A stretch of 15,371 nt of DNA from positions 1-15,371 of the forward strand of contig SFEX01000034.1 in assembly GCA_004557075.1 (NCBI GenBank). The letters are read 5' to 3'. The notes below the pieces were generated by a model. That model was given only the letters and a program-made list of their open reading frames with translations. It was not told the DNA's origin and did no database searches. Of this stretch, positions 6,950 through 13,795 are shown piece by piece. Position 1 is the first letter of the stretch. Each line of letters starts with the position of its first letter. The position numbers and the translations under genes are program-made. The DNA is from Clostridiales bacterium (GTDB lineage: Bacteria; Bacillota; Clostridia; Oscillospirales; Oscillospiraceae).

Positions 6950-8437
6950 ATGAACGCGATTGGATTTGACAATGAAAAATATGTGCGCGAGCAGTCGCGC
7001 AATATCCGCGACAGGATAGCGCAGTTCGGCGGCAAGCTGTACCTTGAGTTCGGCGGCAAGCTGTTCGACGATTACCACGCGTCCCGCGTGCTGCCGGGCT
7101 TCGAGCCGGACAGCAAGGTGAAAATGCTGCTCGAGATGAAGGACGAGGCGGAGATAGTCATCGCGATATCCGCCGACGATATCGAGCGCAACAAGCGGCG
7201 CGGCGACCTGGGCATCACATATGACGAGGACACCCTGCGCCTTATCGACGCTTTTCGCGGCATCGGCCTTTACGTCGGCAGCGTGGTCATCACCCACTAC
7301 CGCAGCCAGCCCGCGGCGGAGCTTTTCCAGAAGCGGCTCGAGCGGCTCGGCGTCAAGGTCTACCGCCACTATATAATCCCCGATTACCCCTCCAACGTGG
7401 AGCTCATCGTGTCCGAGGACGGCTTCGGCAAAAACGACTACATAGAAACGAGCCACAGCCTCGTCGTCGTCACGGCGCCCGGCCCCGGCAGCGGAAAAAT
7501 GGCGACCTGCCTGAGCCAGCTCTACCATGAGCACCGCCGCGGCGTAAGGGCGGGCTACGCGAAGTTCGAGACCTTCCCGATATGGAACGTGCCGCTCAAG
7601 CACCCGATAAACCTCGCTTACGAGGCCGCGACCGCGGATCTGGACGATGTGAACATGATAGACCCCTTCCACCTTGAGGCCTACGGCGTCACGACGGTAA
7701 ACTACAACCGCGATGTGGAGATATTCCCCGTGCTCAACGCGATACTCACCCGCATTTACGGCGAGAGCGCCTACAAAAGCCCCACGGATATGGGCGTGAA
7801 TATGGCGGGCTTCTGCATAACCGACGACGAGGCTTGCAGCCGCGCATCGAAGATGGAGATCATTCGCCGCTATTACTCGGCCGCCTGCGCGCTGCGCCAG
7901 GGTCTGGGCACCGCCGAGGAGCTGCGCAAGATAGAGCTTATCATGAAATCGGCGGGCATATCCACCGCCGACCGTCCCGTCGCGGCGGCAGCCGTGGCAA
8001 GGGCGGAGGAAACCGGTGCTCCGGCGGTCTCTATAGAGCTTCCCGACGGCAGCATCGTCACCGGCAAGACCAGCTCCCTGCTGGGCGCGTCAAGCGCATG
8101 CCTGATGAACGCGCTCAAAAAGCTTGCGGGCATAAACAAGGAGCTGCTGCTCATCGCGCCGAGCGTTATCGCGCCGATACAGCACCTCAAGGTCGAGCAC
8201 CTCGGCAACCACAACCCGCGCCTGCACACCGATGAGCTGCTCATCGCGCTGTCCATATGCGCCGTGACAAACCCGCTTGCGGAGCTTGCCATCGACCAGC
8301 TCAACAAGCTGCGCGGCTGTGAGGCGCACTCGTCGGTCATTCTCTCAAGGGTGGACGAGAATCTGTTCTCGAAGCTCGGCGTGAACATGACCTACGAGCC
8401 GAAATATCAGGCCAAGAAACTCTACCACGCGAAGTGA
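6950..8437 (+). CDS. DUF1846 domain protein
   Basis: A 495-residue cytosolic protein of the DUF1846 family, which is widespread in Firmicutes and Actinobacteria and has no settled function. The length fits the family. It begins MNAIGFDNEKYVREQ and continues into a conserved N-terminal domain with glycine-rich stretches (AQFGGKLYLEFGGKLFDDYH; TAPGPGSGKMATCLSQLYHE near residues 177-196, which resembles a nucleotide-binding loop). There are no signal peptide or membrane segments. The start is placed at 6950 by GAGAGGA nine bases upstream rather than at 6920. It has its own consensus promoter. The next gene starts six bases after its stop, so the two are very likely co-transcribed and translationally coupled. 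Confidence 0.9.
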   Translation: MNAIGFDNEKYVREQSRNIRDRIAQFGGKLYLEFGGKLFDDYHASRVLPGFEPDSKVKMLLEMKDEAEIVIAISADDIERNKRRGDLGITYDEDTLRLIDAFRGIGLYVGSVVITHYRSQPAAELFQKRLERLGVKVYRHYIIPDYPSNVELIVSEDGFGKNDYIETSHSLVVVTAPGPGSGKMATCLSQLYHEHRRGVRAGYAKFETFPIWNVPLKHPINLAYEAATADLDDVNMIDPFHLEAYGVTTVNYNRDVEIFPVLNAILTRIYGESAYKSPTDMGVNMAGFCITDDEACSRASKMEIIRRYYSAACALRQGLGTAEELRKIELIMKSAGISTADRPVAAAAVARAEETGAPAVSIELPDGSIVTGKTSSLLGASSACLMNALKKLAGINKELLLIAPSVIAPIQHLKVEHLGNHNPRLHTDELLIALSICAVTNPLAELAIDQLNKLRGCEAHSSVILSRVDENLFSKLGVNMTYEPKYQAKKLYHAK

Positions 8438-8443
8438 GGGGCC

Positions 8444-9055
8444 ATGGATAAGATAATAAACGTGCCTTACCTCGACCAGAGCAATGCCGCGCCGACAGGC
8501 TGCGAGAGCGTGACGGCGGTCATGCTGCTGCAATACTTGGGCGTGGATATCGGCATAAACGAGTTTATAGATAAGTATCTTGACAAAGCGCCGTTTGAGC
8601 AGCGCTCCGGCGAGCTTTACGGGCCCGACCCGCGCGAGTGCTTTGCCGGCGACCCCTACGACCCGGAGGCCATGGGCTGCTACGCGCCGGTGATAAAAAA
8701 GGCGCTCGAGCGCGTGATAGGCGAGAAGTACGAGGTCATTGACGAGACGGGACGCGAGATCGACGAGCTTGTCGAGGAATATATAATCGGCGAGGGACTT
8801 CCGGTCGTGCTGTGGGCGACGATAAACCTGCGTCCGGCGATAGACGGGCCGAACTGGAAGCTTTACGGCAGCGGCGAGGACTTCATGTGGCGCTCGAACG
8901 AGCACTGCATGCTTCTTGTCGGCACCGAGGGCGACAGCTATGTTATAAACGACCCGTGGGATAACAACGGCGTCGTGCGCTGCGACAAATCTCTTGTCCG
9001 CCGCCGCCACCGCGAGCAGTATATGCAGGCCGTCTGCCTGCGTCTATTGCCATAG
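8444..9055 (+). CDS. C39-like cysteine peptidase family protein, cytosolic
   Basis: A 203-residue protein of the papain-fold C39-like type (Peptidase_C39_2). Visible catalytic candidates are Cys20 in PTGCESV, His154 in NEHCMLL and Asp170 in INDPWD, in the expected order and spacing. There is no signal peptide, transmembrane segment or lipobox, so it should act in the cytosol, unlike most bacteriocin-processing or surface C39 proteins. The TGA of the DUF1846 gene lies inside its ribosome binding site (TGAGGGGCC before ATG), which implies translational coupling. The substrate is unknown; the partner gene is the best clue. Its TAG stop falls in CATAGGGGCAATTCGG, the beginning of a dispersed repeat. 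Confidence 0.82.
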   Translation: MDKIINVPYLDQSNAAPTGCESVTAVMLLQYLGVDIGINEFIDKYLDKAPFEQRSGELYGPDPRECFAGDPYDPEAMGCYAPVIKKALERVIGEKYEVIDETGREIDELVEEYIIGEGLPVVLWATINLRPAIDGPNWKLYGSGEDFMWRSNEHCMLLVGTEGDSYVINDPWDNNGVVRCDKSLVRRRHREQYMQAVCLRLLP

Positions 9056-9140
9056 GGGCAATTCGGCGGCGGCTGCCGCAGAGCAATTCGCATTAAGGCT
9101 TAAAAGAATCTTTATTGCGGTATCCCGACCGGTGATATTG
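9052..9140 (-). repeat. Composite repeat copy (CGGTATCCCGACCGG form)
   Basis: In minus orientation the modules are TCACCGGTCGGGATACCGCA, AATAAAGATTCTTTTAAGCC, TTAATGCGAATTGC and GCAGCCGCCGCCGAATTGCC. The outer end (TAGGGGCAATTCGG) overlaps the stop codon of the upstream peptidase gene. Confidence 0.85.
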
Positions 9141-9156
9141 GAATAATACGAACAAC

Positions 9157-9190
9157 GGAGGCAATCATTAGATTGCCTCCGAAATTTTTA
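9157..9190. terminator. Hairpin terminator after the peptidase gene
   Basis: GGAGGCAATC, ATTA, GATTGCCTCC (9157-9180) followed by GAAATTTTTAT. It is the probable terminator of the DUF1846-peptidase transcript about 100 bases after the stop. It is a nearly identical copy of the hairpin at 10245-10269. Confidence 0.8.
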
Positions 9191-9201
9191 TACGCACTAA
9201 T

Positions 9202-9310
9202 TGTAGGGGTGGCCATTGGCCGTCCGGCGGCGGCTGCCGCTGAGCAATTCGCGTTGAGACTTCAAGTAATCGTTTTTGCCGGTGCCCGACCGGTGAGATT
9301 GGCAATAAAC
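9202..9310 (-). repeat. Composite repeat copy with GGCCATTGGCC hairpin
   Basis: TGTAGGGGTGGCCATTGGCC then GTCCG (9202-9226), then GGCGGCGGCTGCCGC, GAGCAATTCGCGTTGAGACT, and GCCCGACCGGTGAGATT (9284-9300). The order is the same as in the other copies. The hairpin arm is GGCC/GGCC here where other copies have GAGC/GCTC. Confidence 0.85.
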
Positions 9311-9340
9311 TATATTGCACCCGCGCTCTTAATTACACTG

Positions 9341-9484
9341 CACCCGTAGGGGCGAGCATCGCTCGTCCGTTTTCTCCGTTGTTGCATCGCGGAAAAACAG
9401 GCGCTATTGCCAAAATTCACGTTCTAATTTTCATGAGTCAATTGACCAACATGCGGACGGCCAATGGCCGCCCCTACGGGTGCG
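9341..9484. mobile_element. Second inverted-repeat-bounded element, about 140 bp
   Basis: CACCCGTAGGGGCGAGCATC then GCTCGTCCG (9341-9369) is opposed by CGGACGGCCAATGGCCG then CCCCTACGGGTG (9454-9482). The two arms differ mainly in the compensatory hairpin bases. The interior (9370-9453) shows no ORF and resembles the stretch at 97-150. Size and layout match the 4000-4140 element. Confidence 0.6.
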
Positions 9485-9506
9485 ATGCAAGATTTTAATT
9501 CATATA

Positions 9507-9625
9507 ATTCAGCGCGCGAGTGCAAAAAAAGATTAGCTGAAATCTCTATAATCGGGCTGACGCAAAAACGATTAATGCCATTTTTAATCCGAATTGCCAC
9601 TCCGGCGGCGGATGCTCCGCATTTA
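9507..9625 (+). repeat. Composite repeat copy (ATCGGGCTGACGC form)
   Basis: ATTCAGCGCGCGAGTGCAAA, GATTAGCTGAAATCTC, TATAATCGGGCTGACGCAAA (9547-9566), CGATTAATGCC, then AATTGCCACTCCGGCGGCGG. This copy joins the E module (GCGCGAGTGCAAA) directly to the ATCGGGCTGACGC variant; at 732-885 the same E module is joined to CACCGGTCGGG instead. Confidence 0.8.
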
Positions 9626-9631
9626 AAATAA

Positions 9632-9904
9632 TCACTCCTGCGTCAGCAACGCCTCGGCCGCGAGCCTTGTTCCAAGGCAGAAGCCGTTGCAGAACGACTG
9701 TTCACAGAGCACGGTTATGTACTCCTCTATGCAATTGAAGTATTTTTCAAATAGTGCTTTTCCCTTTTCGTCAAGGCATTCTTCAAGCCTGTTGCCATTG
9801 CGTTGCAATAAACGCTCAAGCTGCATTAGCTCGGGATCGTTCATCCCCGTATAACTGGACGGCTCAAGCTCCCCGTGCCAGAGACGAATTATTGTATTTG
9901 TCAT
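9632..9904 (-). CDS. DUF6809-like small protein, copy 1
   Basis: A 90-residue soluble protein that is probably DUF6809 (a small Firmicutes family of unknown function). It begins MTNTIIRLWHGELEPSS and ends with a cysteine-containing EQSFCNGFCLGTRLAAEALL helix (about 69-87), which is the conserved part of the family as I recall it. The start at 9904 is preferred because GGGGTGAAAAT immediately precedes it and the paralog at 14029-14304 starts identically; the open frame extends 16 codons further upstream without support. By eye it is about 90 percent identical to the second copy. The promoter region is flanked by TTGCGATATATC sites. No regulator gene remains next to it. The family assignment is from memory. 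Confidence 0.78.
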   Translation of the reverse strand: MTNTIIRLWHGELEPSSYTGMNDPELMQLERLLQRNGNRLEECLDEKGKALFEKYFNCIEEYITVLCEQSFCNGFCLGTRLAAEALLTQE

Positions 9905-9967
9905 ATTTTCACCCCAATTAGTTTTGCTTTTTCTGACAATCATCAGTATCATAAGGCCAAATTTTAC

Positions 9968-10030
9968 TTGCGATATATCGTATTTTTAGTATAACAAAAT
10001 TCACAATTAATCGTGTGGGATATATCGCAA
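9968..10030. promoter_or_regulatory. Operator pair flanking the copy-1 DUF6809 promoter
   Basis: TTGCGATATATC (9968-9979) and its exact reverse complement GATATATCGCAA (10019-10030) lie 51 bases apart. They bracket an AT-rich stretch with a minus-strand TATACT (9988-9993) as likely -10. A third, weaker site TTGCGATATGTC is at 10053-10064. The layout parallels the ACCC...GGGT sites of the second DUF6809 copy, although the motif is different. A dimeric repressor is the simplest reading. Confidence 0.6.
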
Positions 10031-10084
10031 ATTTACCACGTTCACACTACAATTGCGATATGTCCTCATATCCGCTTTGCCGTG

Positions 10085-10225
10085 TCATGGCGCAACAACT
10101 GGATGCTGAAGCAGTCGGACTATGTGGTGACGTATATTACACACTCGTGGGGTGGTGCTGCGCAATTTGCGGAGAAAGCAGCAAGGCAGAAGAAAACGGT
10201 TATTAATATCGCAGCGTACCCGTAG
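10085..10225 (+). pseudogene. 3' fragment of a DUF1273-type (SLOG fold) gene
   Basis: The frame reads SWRNNWMLKQSDYVVTYITH then SWGGAAQFAEKAARQKKTVI and NIA. This resembles the C-terminal part of DUF1273/YpsA-like proteins, which have an SDYVVTYVTH-type motif followed by a GGA helix and a final strand. The N-terminal two thirds are absent, and the sequence before about 10082 is operator-like DNA. Its stop is supplied by CCGTAGGGGCAA, a dispersed-repeat edge. It is broken and not expected to be functional. Attribution to DUF1273 is by recognition of the motif only. Confidence 0.6.
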
Positions 10226-10244
10226 GGGCAATGAGAAAAACAAC

Positions 10245-10280
10245 GGAGACAATCATTTAGATTGCCTCCGAAATTTTTAT
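10245..10280. terminator. Bidirectional hairpin terminator downstream of dpaB
   Basis: GGAGACAATC, ATTTA, GATTGCCTCC (10245-10269; one A-C mismatch in the stem) is flanked by AAATTTTTAT on the plus side and GTTGTTTTTCTC on the minus side. It lies about 95 bases after the dpaB stop and can end that minus-strand transcript. Confidence 0.75.
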
Positions 10281-10381
10281 GTGCACTAATTCAGCGCGCG
10301 AGTGCAAAAGGGGCTACTGCCAGTGTCTCTGCTCGGGCACGGGCAAAAAAGATTACTGCCAGCCTTAACGCGATTTAAAAA
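10270..10381 (+). repeat. Composite repeat copy overlapping the dpaB 3' end
   Basis: GCACTAATTCAGCGCGCGAG, TGCAAAAGGGGCTACTGCC, a partly duplicated GGGCAAAAAAGATTACTGCC, then AGCCTTAACGCGATTTAAA (10359-10377). The last module reaches into the dpaB reading frame and, read on the minus strand, gives its TCG CGT TAA ending. Confidence 0.75.
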
Positions 10382-10940
10382 CAGGTTGGAGCTGGCGGCC
10401 GGCGAGGGCGGCGGTGACAGTGTCGGATATGAGCGAGAAGTCCGAGGCGAGGGAGTTCGGCTTTTTCTCAAAGTCATCCTGCCCGAACGGCACAAAATAC
10501 ACGTTCTTGCGGTTTAAAAGCCCCGCTATGTTCGCCGCTGAGCCGGACAGCCCGTCGTTTGTCGAAAACGCGATGACAAGCGGCTTGCCGTTGCGCAGAT
10601 GCGCTTTCGCCGCCATGGTGACGGCGGTGTCGGTTATGCCGTGGTTGAGCTTCGCCATGGTGTTGCCGGTGCAGGGCGCTATCACGAGCGCGTCCATCGG
10701 CTTTGCCGGGCCGAGCGGCTCGGCATCCCGTATGCTGCAAACTGGCTCGCAGCCGCAAATATCCCTCAGCCGCGCCTTGAAATCTTCAGACGTGCCGAAG
10801 CGCGTGTCGGTTGAAGCCGCCGTCTCGCTCATTATCGGCACAAGCTCAAACCGCTCGGCAAGCCCACCGAGCACGCCGAACAGCTTTTCATATGTGCAGT
10901 ACGAACCGCAGAGCGCTATGCCCACTCTCGGTTTATTCAT
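10365..10940 (-). CDS. dpaB: Dipicolinate synthase subunit B (flavoprotein-like)
   Basis: With DpaA it makes dipicolinic acid from a lysine-pathway intermediate in the mother cell during sporulation. It is also called SpoVFB. At 191 residues it is of normal length. It has the flavoprotein-like fold start PRVGIALCGSYCTYEKLF (4-21) and the conserved IAPCTGNTMAKLNHGITDT (87-105) and STNDGLSGSAANI (126-138). The ATG at 10940 is ten bases after AAGGAG and overlaps the end of dpaA by eight bases (ATGAATAA), so the two genes are translationally coupled. A GTG at 10949 is too close to the AAGGAG. The final Ser-Arg-stop comes from a dispersed repeat module, so the natural C terminus may have been altered. 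Confidence 0.95.
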   Translation of the reverse strand: MNKPRVGIALCGSYCTYEKLFGVLGGLAERFELVPIMSETAASTDTRFGTSEDFKARLRDICGCEPVCSIRDAEPLGPAKPMDALVIAPCTGNTMAKLNHGITDTAVTMAAKAHLRNGKPLVIAFSTNDGLSGSAANIAGLLNRKNVYFVPFGQDDFEKKPNSLASDFSLISDTVTAALAGRQLQPVFKSR

Positions 10941-11784
10941 ATATCCCACACTCCTTGAATATGTTATTGACCGCGCCGAAAATCAGCTCCGCCGCCGATA
11001 CCGGCGCGTACTTTCCCGGAAGCCCGGGCGCGGCGATGTACTCCATGCCCCGCTCGCGCGCTTTCTGCGCATCGAAGCCGCCAGGCGTGGACGCAAGCTC
11101 AAGCAGTATGCAGCTATCGCGCAGCGCACTAAGCTCTCCCAGCACCGGCGCGGGCGCCGTGTTTATCACCGCGTCGAAGCTGCTCATGAGAGCATTGCCG
11201 CAATCCGGCGCGAGCGCCTCATAGCCCATGGCACCCGCAAGTGCGCGCGCCTCGGGATTTTTCGACATCAGGCACGGCCTTGTGCCGAGACCGCTGAGCT
11301 TTTGCAGCAGCAGCTTGCCGATGCGCCCCCAGCCTATCACCAGCACCCGCATATCCTGCACCGCCTTATCCGACGCATTCATCAGCCGCGAGAGCGCGCC
11401 CTCGGCCGTGACCGCGGCGTTGCCGGCTGTAAACTCCGGCCGCTGCATGATATCAAACACCCTCTGCCCGTTTGAGAGCGCCATCTCTTTGAATGTCGCG
11501 CCGAGCTTGCCGCCGATAACGATCGGCGTATCGCGCGTGCTCTCCAGAACCTCAATCGCGCTCAGACGAGAGCGCGCAAAGGGCGCATTCAGCTCGCCTC
11601 CGGCCTTTTCGACGGGGACGGGGAATATCGCGGCGTCGCAGCGCTCCGGCGCGCTTATACGGCGCACACCCTCCGGCAGCTCGGCTCTATCCAGCCCTAT
11701 GCAGCAGATCTCGTGCCCTGCCGCGCCGAGCTGCCCCGACAGCAGCACGATGCGCTCGTCGCCGCCGCATATGAGAATTTTCAT
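10933..11784 (-). CDS. dpaA: Dipicolinate synthase subunit A
   Basis: The NAD(P)-dependent subunit of dipicolinate synthase (SpoVFA), needed for spore dipicolinate and heat resistance. At 283 residues it is close to the family length. An N-terminal dipicolinate synthase domain (MKILICGGDERIV onward) is followed by a Rossmann dinucleotide-binding motif VLVIGWGRIGK (147-157). IMQRPEFTAGNAAVTAEGAL (112-131) is characteristic of the family. A near-perfect GGAGGTGAT lies six bases before the ATG. In Bacillus the operon is sigma-K dependent; a sigma-K type promoter could not be fixed confidently in the 92-base region shared with thyA. No dapG or dapA homologue follows, unlike in Bacillus, so this is a two-gene unit. 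Confidence 0.94.
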   Translation of the reverse strand: MKILICGGDERIVLLSGQLGAAGHEICCIGLDRAELPEGVRRISAPERCDAAIFPVPVEKAGGELNAPFARSRLSAIEVLESTRDTPIVIGGKLGATFKEMALSNGQRVFDIMQRPEFTAGNAAVTAEGALSRLMNASDKAVQDMRVLVIGWGRIGKLLLQKLSGLGTRPCLMSKNPEARALAGAMGYEALAPDCGNALMSSFDAVINTAPAPVLGELSALRDSCILLELASTPGGFDAQKARERGMEYIAAPGLPGKYAPVSAAELIFGAVNNIFKECGIYE

Positions 11785-11817
11785 GGCATCACCTCCAAAG
11801 CAATTTATAATATTCCG

Positions 11818-11847
11818 TTGCGTGCTTTGGGGTGAATGTGATACAAT
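11818..11847 (+). promoter_or_regulatory. Probable promoter of the thyA operon
   Basis: TTGCGT (11818-11823) and TACAAT (11842-11847) are spaced by 18 bases with TG before the -10 (TGATACAAT). It lies 30 bases upstream of the thyA start, in the divergent region with dpaA. Confidence 0.6.
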
Positions 11848-11876
11848 GACTTTATTAATGTATAAGGCGGTGCCAT

Positions 11877-12707
11877 ATGAGCAGAGCAGACGAAATTTTT
11901 ATAGCAAATTGCAGGGACATACTCGATAACGGCGTATGGGATACGGATCTGGCGGTCAGACCGCGCTGGGACGACGGTACGCCCGCGCACACGGTCAAAA
12001 AGTTCGGTATAATAAACCGCTACGACCTGTCCAAGGAGTTCCCGATACTGACGATACGCCGCACCTACTGGAAGTCGGCGATAGACGAGCTGCTGTGGAT
12101 ATGGCAGGCAAAGAGCAACAACGTAAACGAGCTGCGCACCCGCGTGTGGGACGCGTGGGCGGACGAGAACGGCTCCATCGGCAAGGCCTACGGCTATCAG
12201 CTCGGCATAAAGCACCACTACCCCGAGGGCGACATGGATCAGGTGGACAAGGTCATCTGGGACCTTAAAAACAACCCCGCCTCGCGCCGGATAATAACCA
12301 ATATCTACAACCACGCCGACCTGAGCGAAATGGCGCTCTACCCCTGCGCCTACTCCATGACCTTCAACGTCAGCGGCGGCAGGCTCAACGCGATATTAAA
12401 CCAGCGCTCGCAGGACATGCTGGCGGCAAATAACTGGAACGTCGTGCAGTATTCGGTGCTCACCTGCATGATGGCGCAGGTGGCGCATCTCGAGCCGGGC
12501 GAGTTTATCCACGTCATCGCCGACGCGCATATCTATGACCGCCACGTCCCGCTCATCGAGGAGATAATCAAAAACGAGCCGAAACCGGCGCCGAAGTTTG
12601 TCATCGACCCCGATATCGACGATTTCTATAAATTCACGCGCGACAGCTTCAAAATGGAGGGCTACGAGTGCTCCGAATTTAAAGAGAAGATACCCGTGGC
12701 GCTTTGA
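11877..12707 (+). CDS. thyA: Thymidylate synthase (EC 2.1.1.45)
   Basis: Methylates dUMP to dTMP with methylenetetrahydrofolate, producing dihydrofolate. The protein has 276 residues. The catalytic Cys157 sits in LYPCAYSMTF; further family motifs are NQRSQDML and HVIADAHIYDRHVP near the C-terminal third. PCA instead of PCH after the nucleophile, and IYDRH instead of LYSNH, place it with the clostridial ThyA subgroup rather than the E. coli type. The ATG at 11877 follows AAGGCGGTGCCAT. The next gene, dihydrofolate reductase, recycles its folate product and starts 11 bases after the stop, so the pair forms a functional operon. Confidence 0.95.
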   Translation: MSRADEIFIANCRDILDNGVWDTDLAVRPRWDDGTPAHTVKKFGIINRYDLSKEFPILTIRRTYWKSAIDELLWIWQAKSNNVNELRTRVWDAWADENGSIGKAYGYQLGIKHHYPEGDMDQVDKVIWDLKNNPASRRIITNIYNHADLSEMALYPCAYSMTFNVSGGRLNAILNQRSQDMLAANNWNVVQYSVLTCMMAQVAHLEPGEFIHVIADAHIYDRHVPLIEEIIKNEPKPAPKFVIDPDIDDFYKFTRDSFKMEGYECSEFKEKIPVAL

Positions 12708-12718
12708 GAGGTGGAAAA

Positions 12719-13192
12719 ATGGACGCAATAGTTGCAGTATACTCGGACTGGGGCATCGGCAGCGACGGAACGCAGCCGGTTGTCCTCAAGGCGGACAGGT
12801 CGCATTTCGTTGAGCTGACACGCGGCAGAACCGTCATCGTCGGCAGGCGCACGCTTGCTGATTTCCCCGGCGGCAGACCGCTCAAATACCGCCGCAACAT
12901 AGTGATAACCCGCCAGAATATCGAGATCGAGGGCGCGGAGATCGCGCACGGCGCCGACGCGGCGATAAGCCTGTGCCGGGGCGACGCGATGGTGCTCGGC
13001 GGGGCGAGCGTGTTCAAGGAATTTTTCCGCTTTTTGGACAGGGTCTTTGTCACGAAGATCGACTGCTGCCCGGAATCGGACTGCTTTTTCCCGAACCTCG
13101 ACGACGACCCGGAGTGGGTGCTCGCAGATTGCGGCGAGAGGCTGCACGAGGGCGATATTGCCTACAGATTCCTGCGCTACGAAAGGAAATGA
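12719..13192 (+). CDS. folA: Dihydrofolate reductase (EC 1.5.1.3)
   Basis: Regenerates tetrahydrofolate from the dihydrofolate made by ThyA. The protein has 157 residues. Family features are IVAVYSDWGIGSDG (4-17), an acidic residue in LKADRSHF in the position of the catalytic Asp/Glu, the NADPH-binding GRTVIVGRRTLADFPGGRPL, RRNIVITR, and AMVLGGASVFKEF. The usual LPW after the WGIG loop is replaced by QPVV, so the conserved Trp of the substrate site is missing; related gut Clostridia may share this. The ATG at 12719 is preferred to the TTG at 12704 because GAGAGGTGG precedes it and overlaps the end of thyA. Confidence 0.9.
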   Translation: MDAIVAVYSDWGIGSDGTQPVVLKADRSHFVELTRGRTVIVGRRTLADFPGGRPLKYRRNIVITRQNIEIEGAEIAHGADAAISLCRGDAMVLGGASVFKEFFRFLDRVFVTKIDCCPESDCFFPNLDDDPEWVLADCGERLHEGDIAYRFLRYERK

Positions 13193-13195
13193 GCT

Positions 13196-13795
13196 ATGAA
13201 AAAGACCATACTTGCCGCGCTTTTGCTCTGCGCCCTGCTGCTGTCAGGCTGCGGAGATGACGGCGGCGACAGCGCCGCCGAGCCGGAAGCGACCGGGACC
13301 GTTATCAGCTCCGGCGACTGCTTCAAGGTGACCGAAGAGACATCGGACGGCGTCACGCGCTACAGCTACAGCGTCACCGATAAAGACGGCGAAACGCTCG
13401 AGAGCGCGCTCTGCGCCGAGCAGCCCAAGGTCGCGGTCATAAGCCCCGACCTCATTGGCATCCGCTTCACCTCCGACGACCATGTGTTCTGCCGCTACTA
13501 CGATCTGAAAAACGGCATCGTGTCCGAGTCGTACTTCAACGCCTTTTGGGACAACGGCAAGCTCGTCGCGTACAACGACTATGAAAACGGCCACAAAATG
13601 GTCGTTCGCAGTATCTTCGACTACGGCAGCTACTATTACGAGACGGAGGTTGACTGCCCGTCGTGGAAGCTGACCGTCGTTTCATGCGAGCAGAATGAGC
13701 AGACGGGCGAGCTGACCGTGGGCTATGTGTACGGCGAGGATAACTCCGCCACCGGCACCGTAAAGCTCCGGCTGGAGGGAAGCGATTCGCGTTAA
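13196..13795 (+). CDS. Putative lipoprotein of unknown function
   Basis: A 199-residue protein starting with a lipoprotein signal: MKK, a hydrophobic stretch, then the lipobox LSGC with Cys19 as lipidation site, followed by a short acidic, flexible linker (GDDGGDS). The mature domain has alternating short beta-like segments, many Asp/Tyr residues, and no motif I recognise. It starts three bases after the folA stop, with AAGGAAATGAG as ribosome binding site, so it is the third gene of the thyA operon; a link to folate metabolism is not implied by the sequence. The last residues SDSR and the stop (AGC GAT TCG CGT TAA) match the dispersed repeat module AGCGATTCGCGTT, so the 3' end has been captured by a repeat. 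Confidence 0.82.
   Translation: MKKTILAALLLCALLLSGCGDDGGDSAAEPEATGTVISSGDCFKVTEETSDGVTRYSYSVTDKDGETLESALCAEQPKVAVISPDLIGIRFTSDDHVFCRYYDLKNGIVSESYFNAFWDNGKLVAYNDYENGHKMVVRSIFDYGSYYYETEVDCPSWKLTVVSCEQNEQTGELTVGYVYGEDNSATGTVKLRLEGSDSR

Noticed and set aside
6944..7672. 242-codon minus-strand open frame inside the DUF1846 gene
   Set aside because: Shadow ORF of a GC-rich gene, unsupported by start signals.
9052..9631. Possible CRISPR array in the repeat-dense gap
   Set aside because: The repeats are of different types, in both orientations and without regular spacing or unique spacers; no cas genes.
10414..11475. Long plus-strand open frame (353 codons) across dpaB and dpaA
   Set aside because: It is antisense to two well-recognised genes and arises from high-GC codon bias; its translation has low-complexity Arg/Ser content and no family features.
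11785..11876. Sigma-K promoter for dpaAB
   Set aside because: Expected from Bacillus, but no convincing CATA-type -10 with a correctly spaced -35 was seen on the minus strand.
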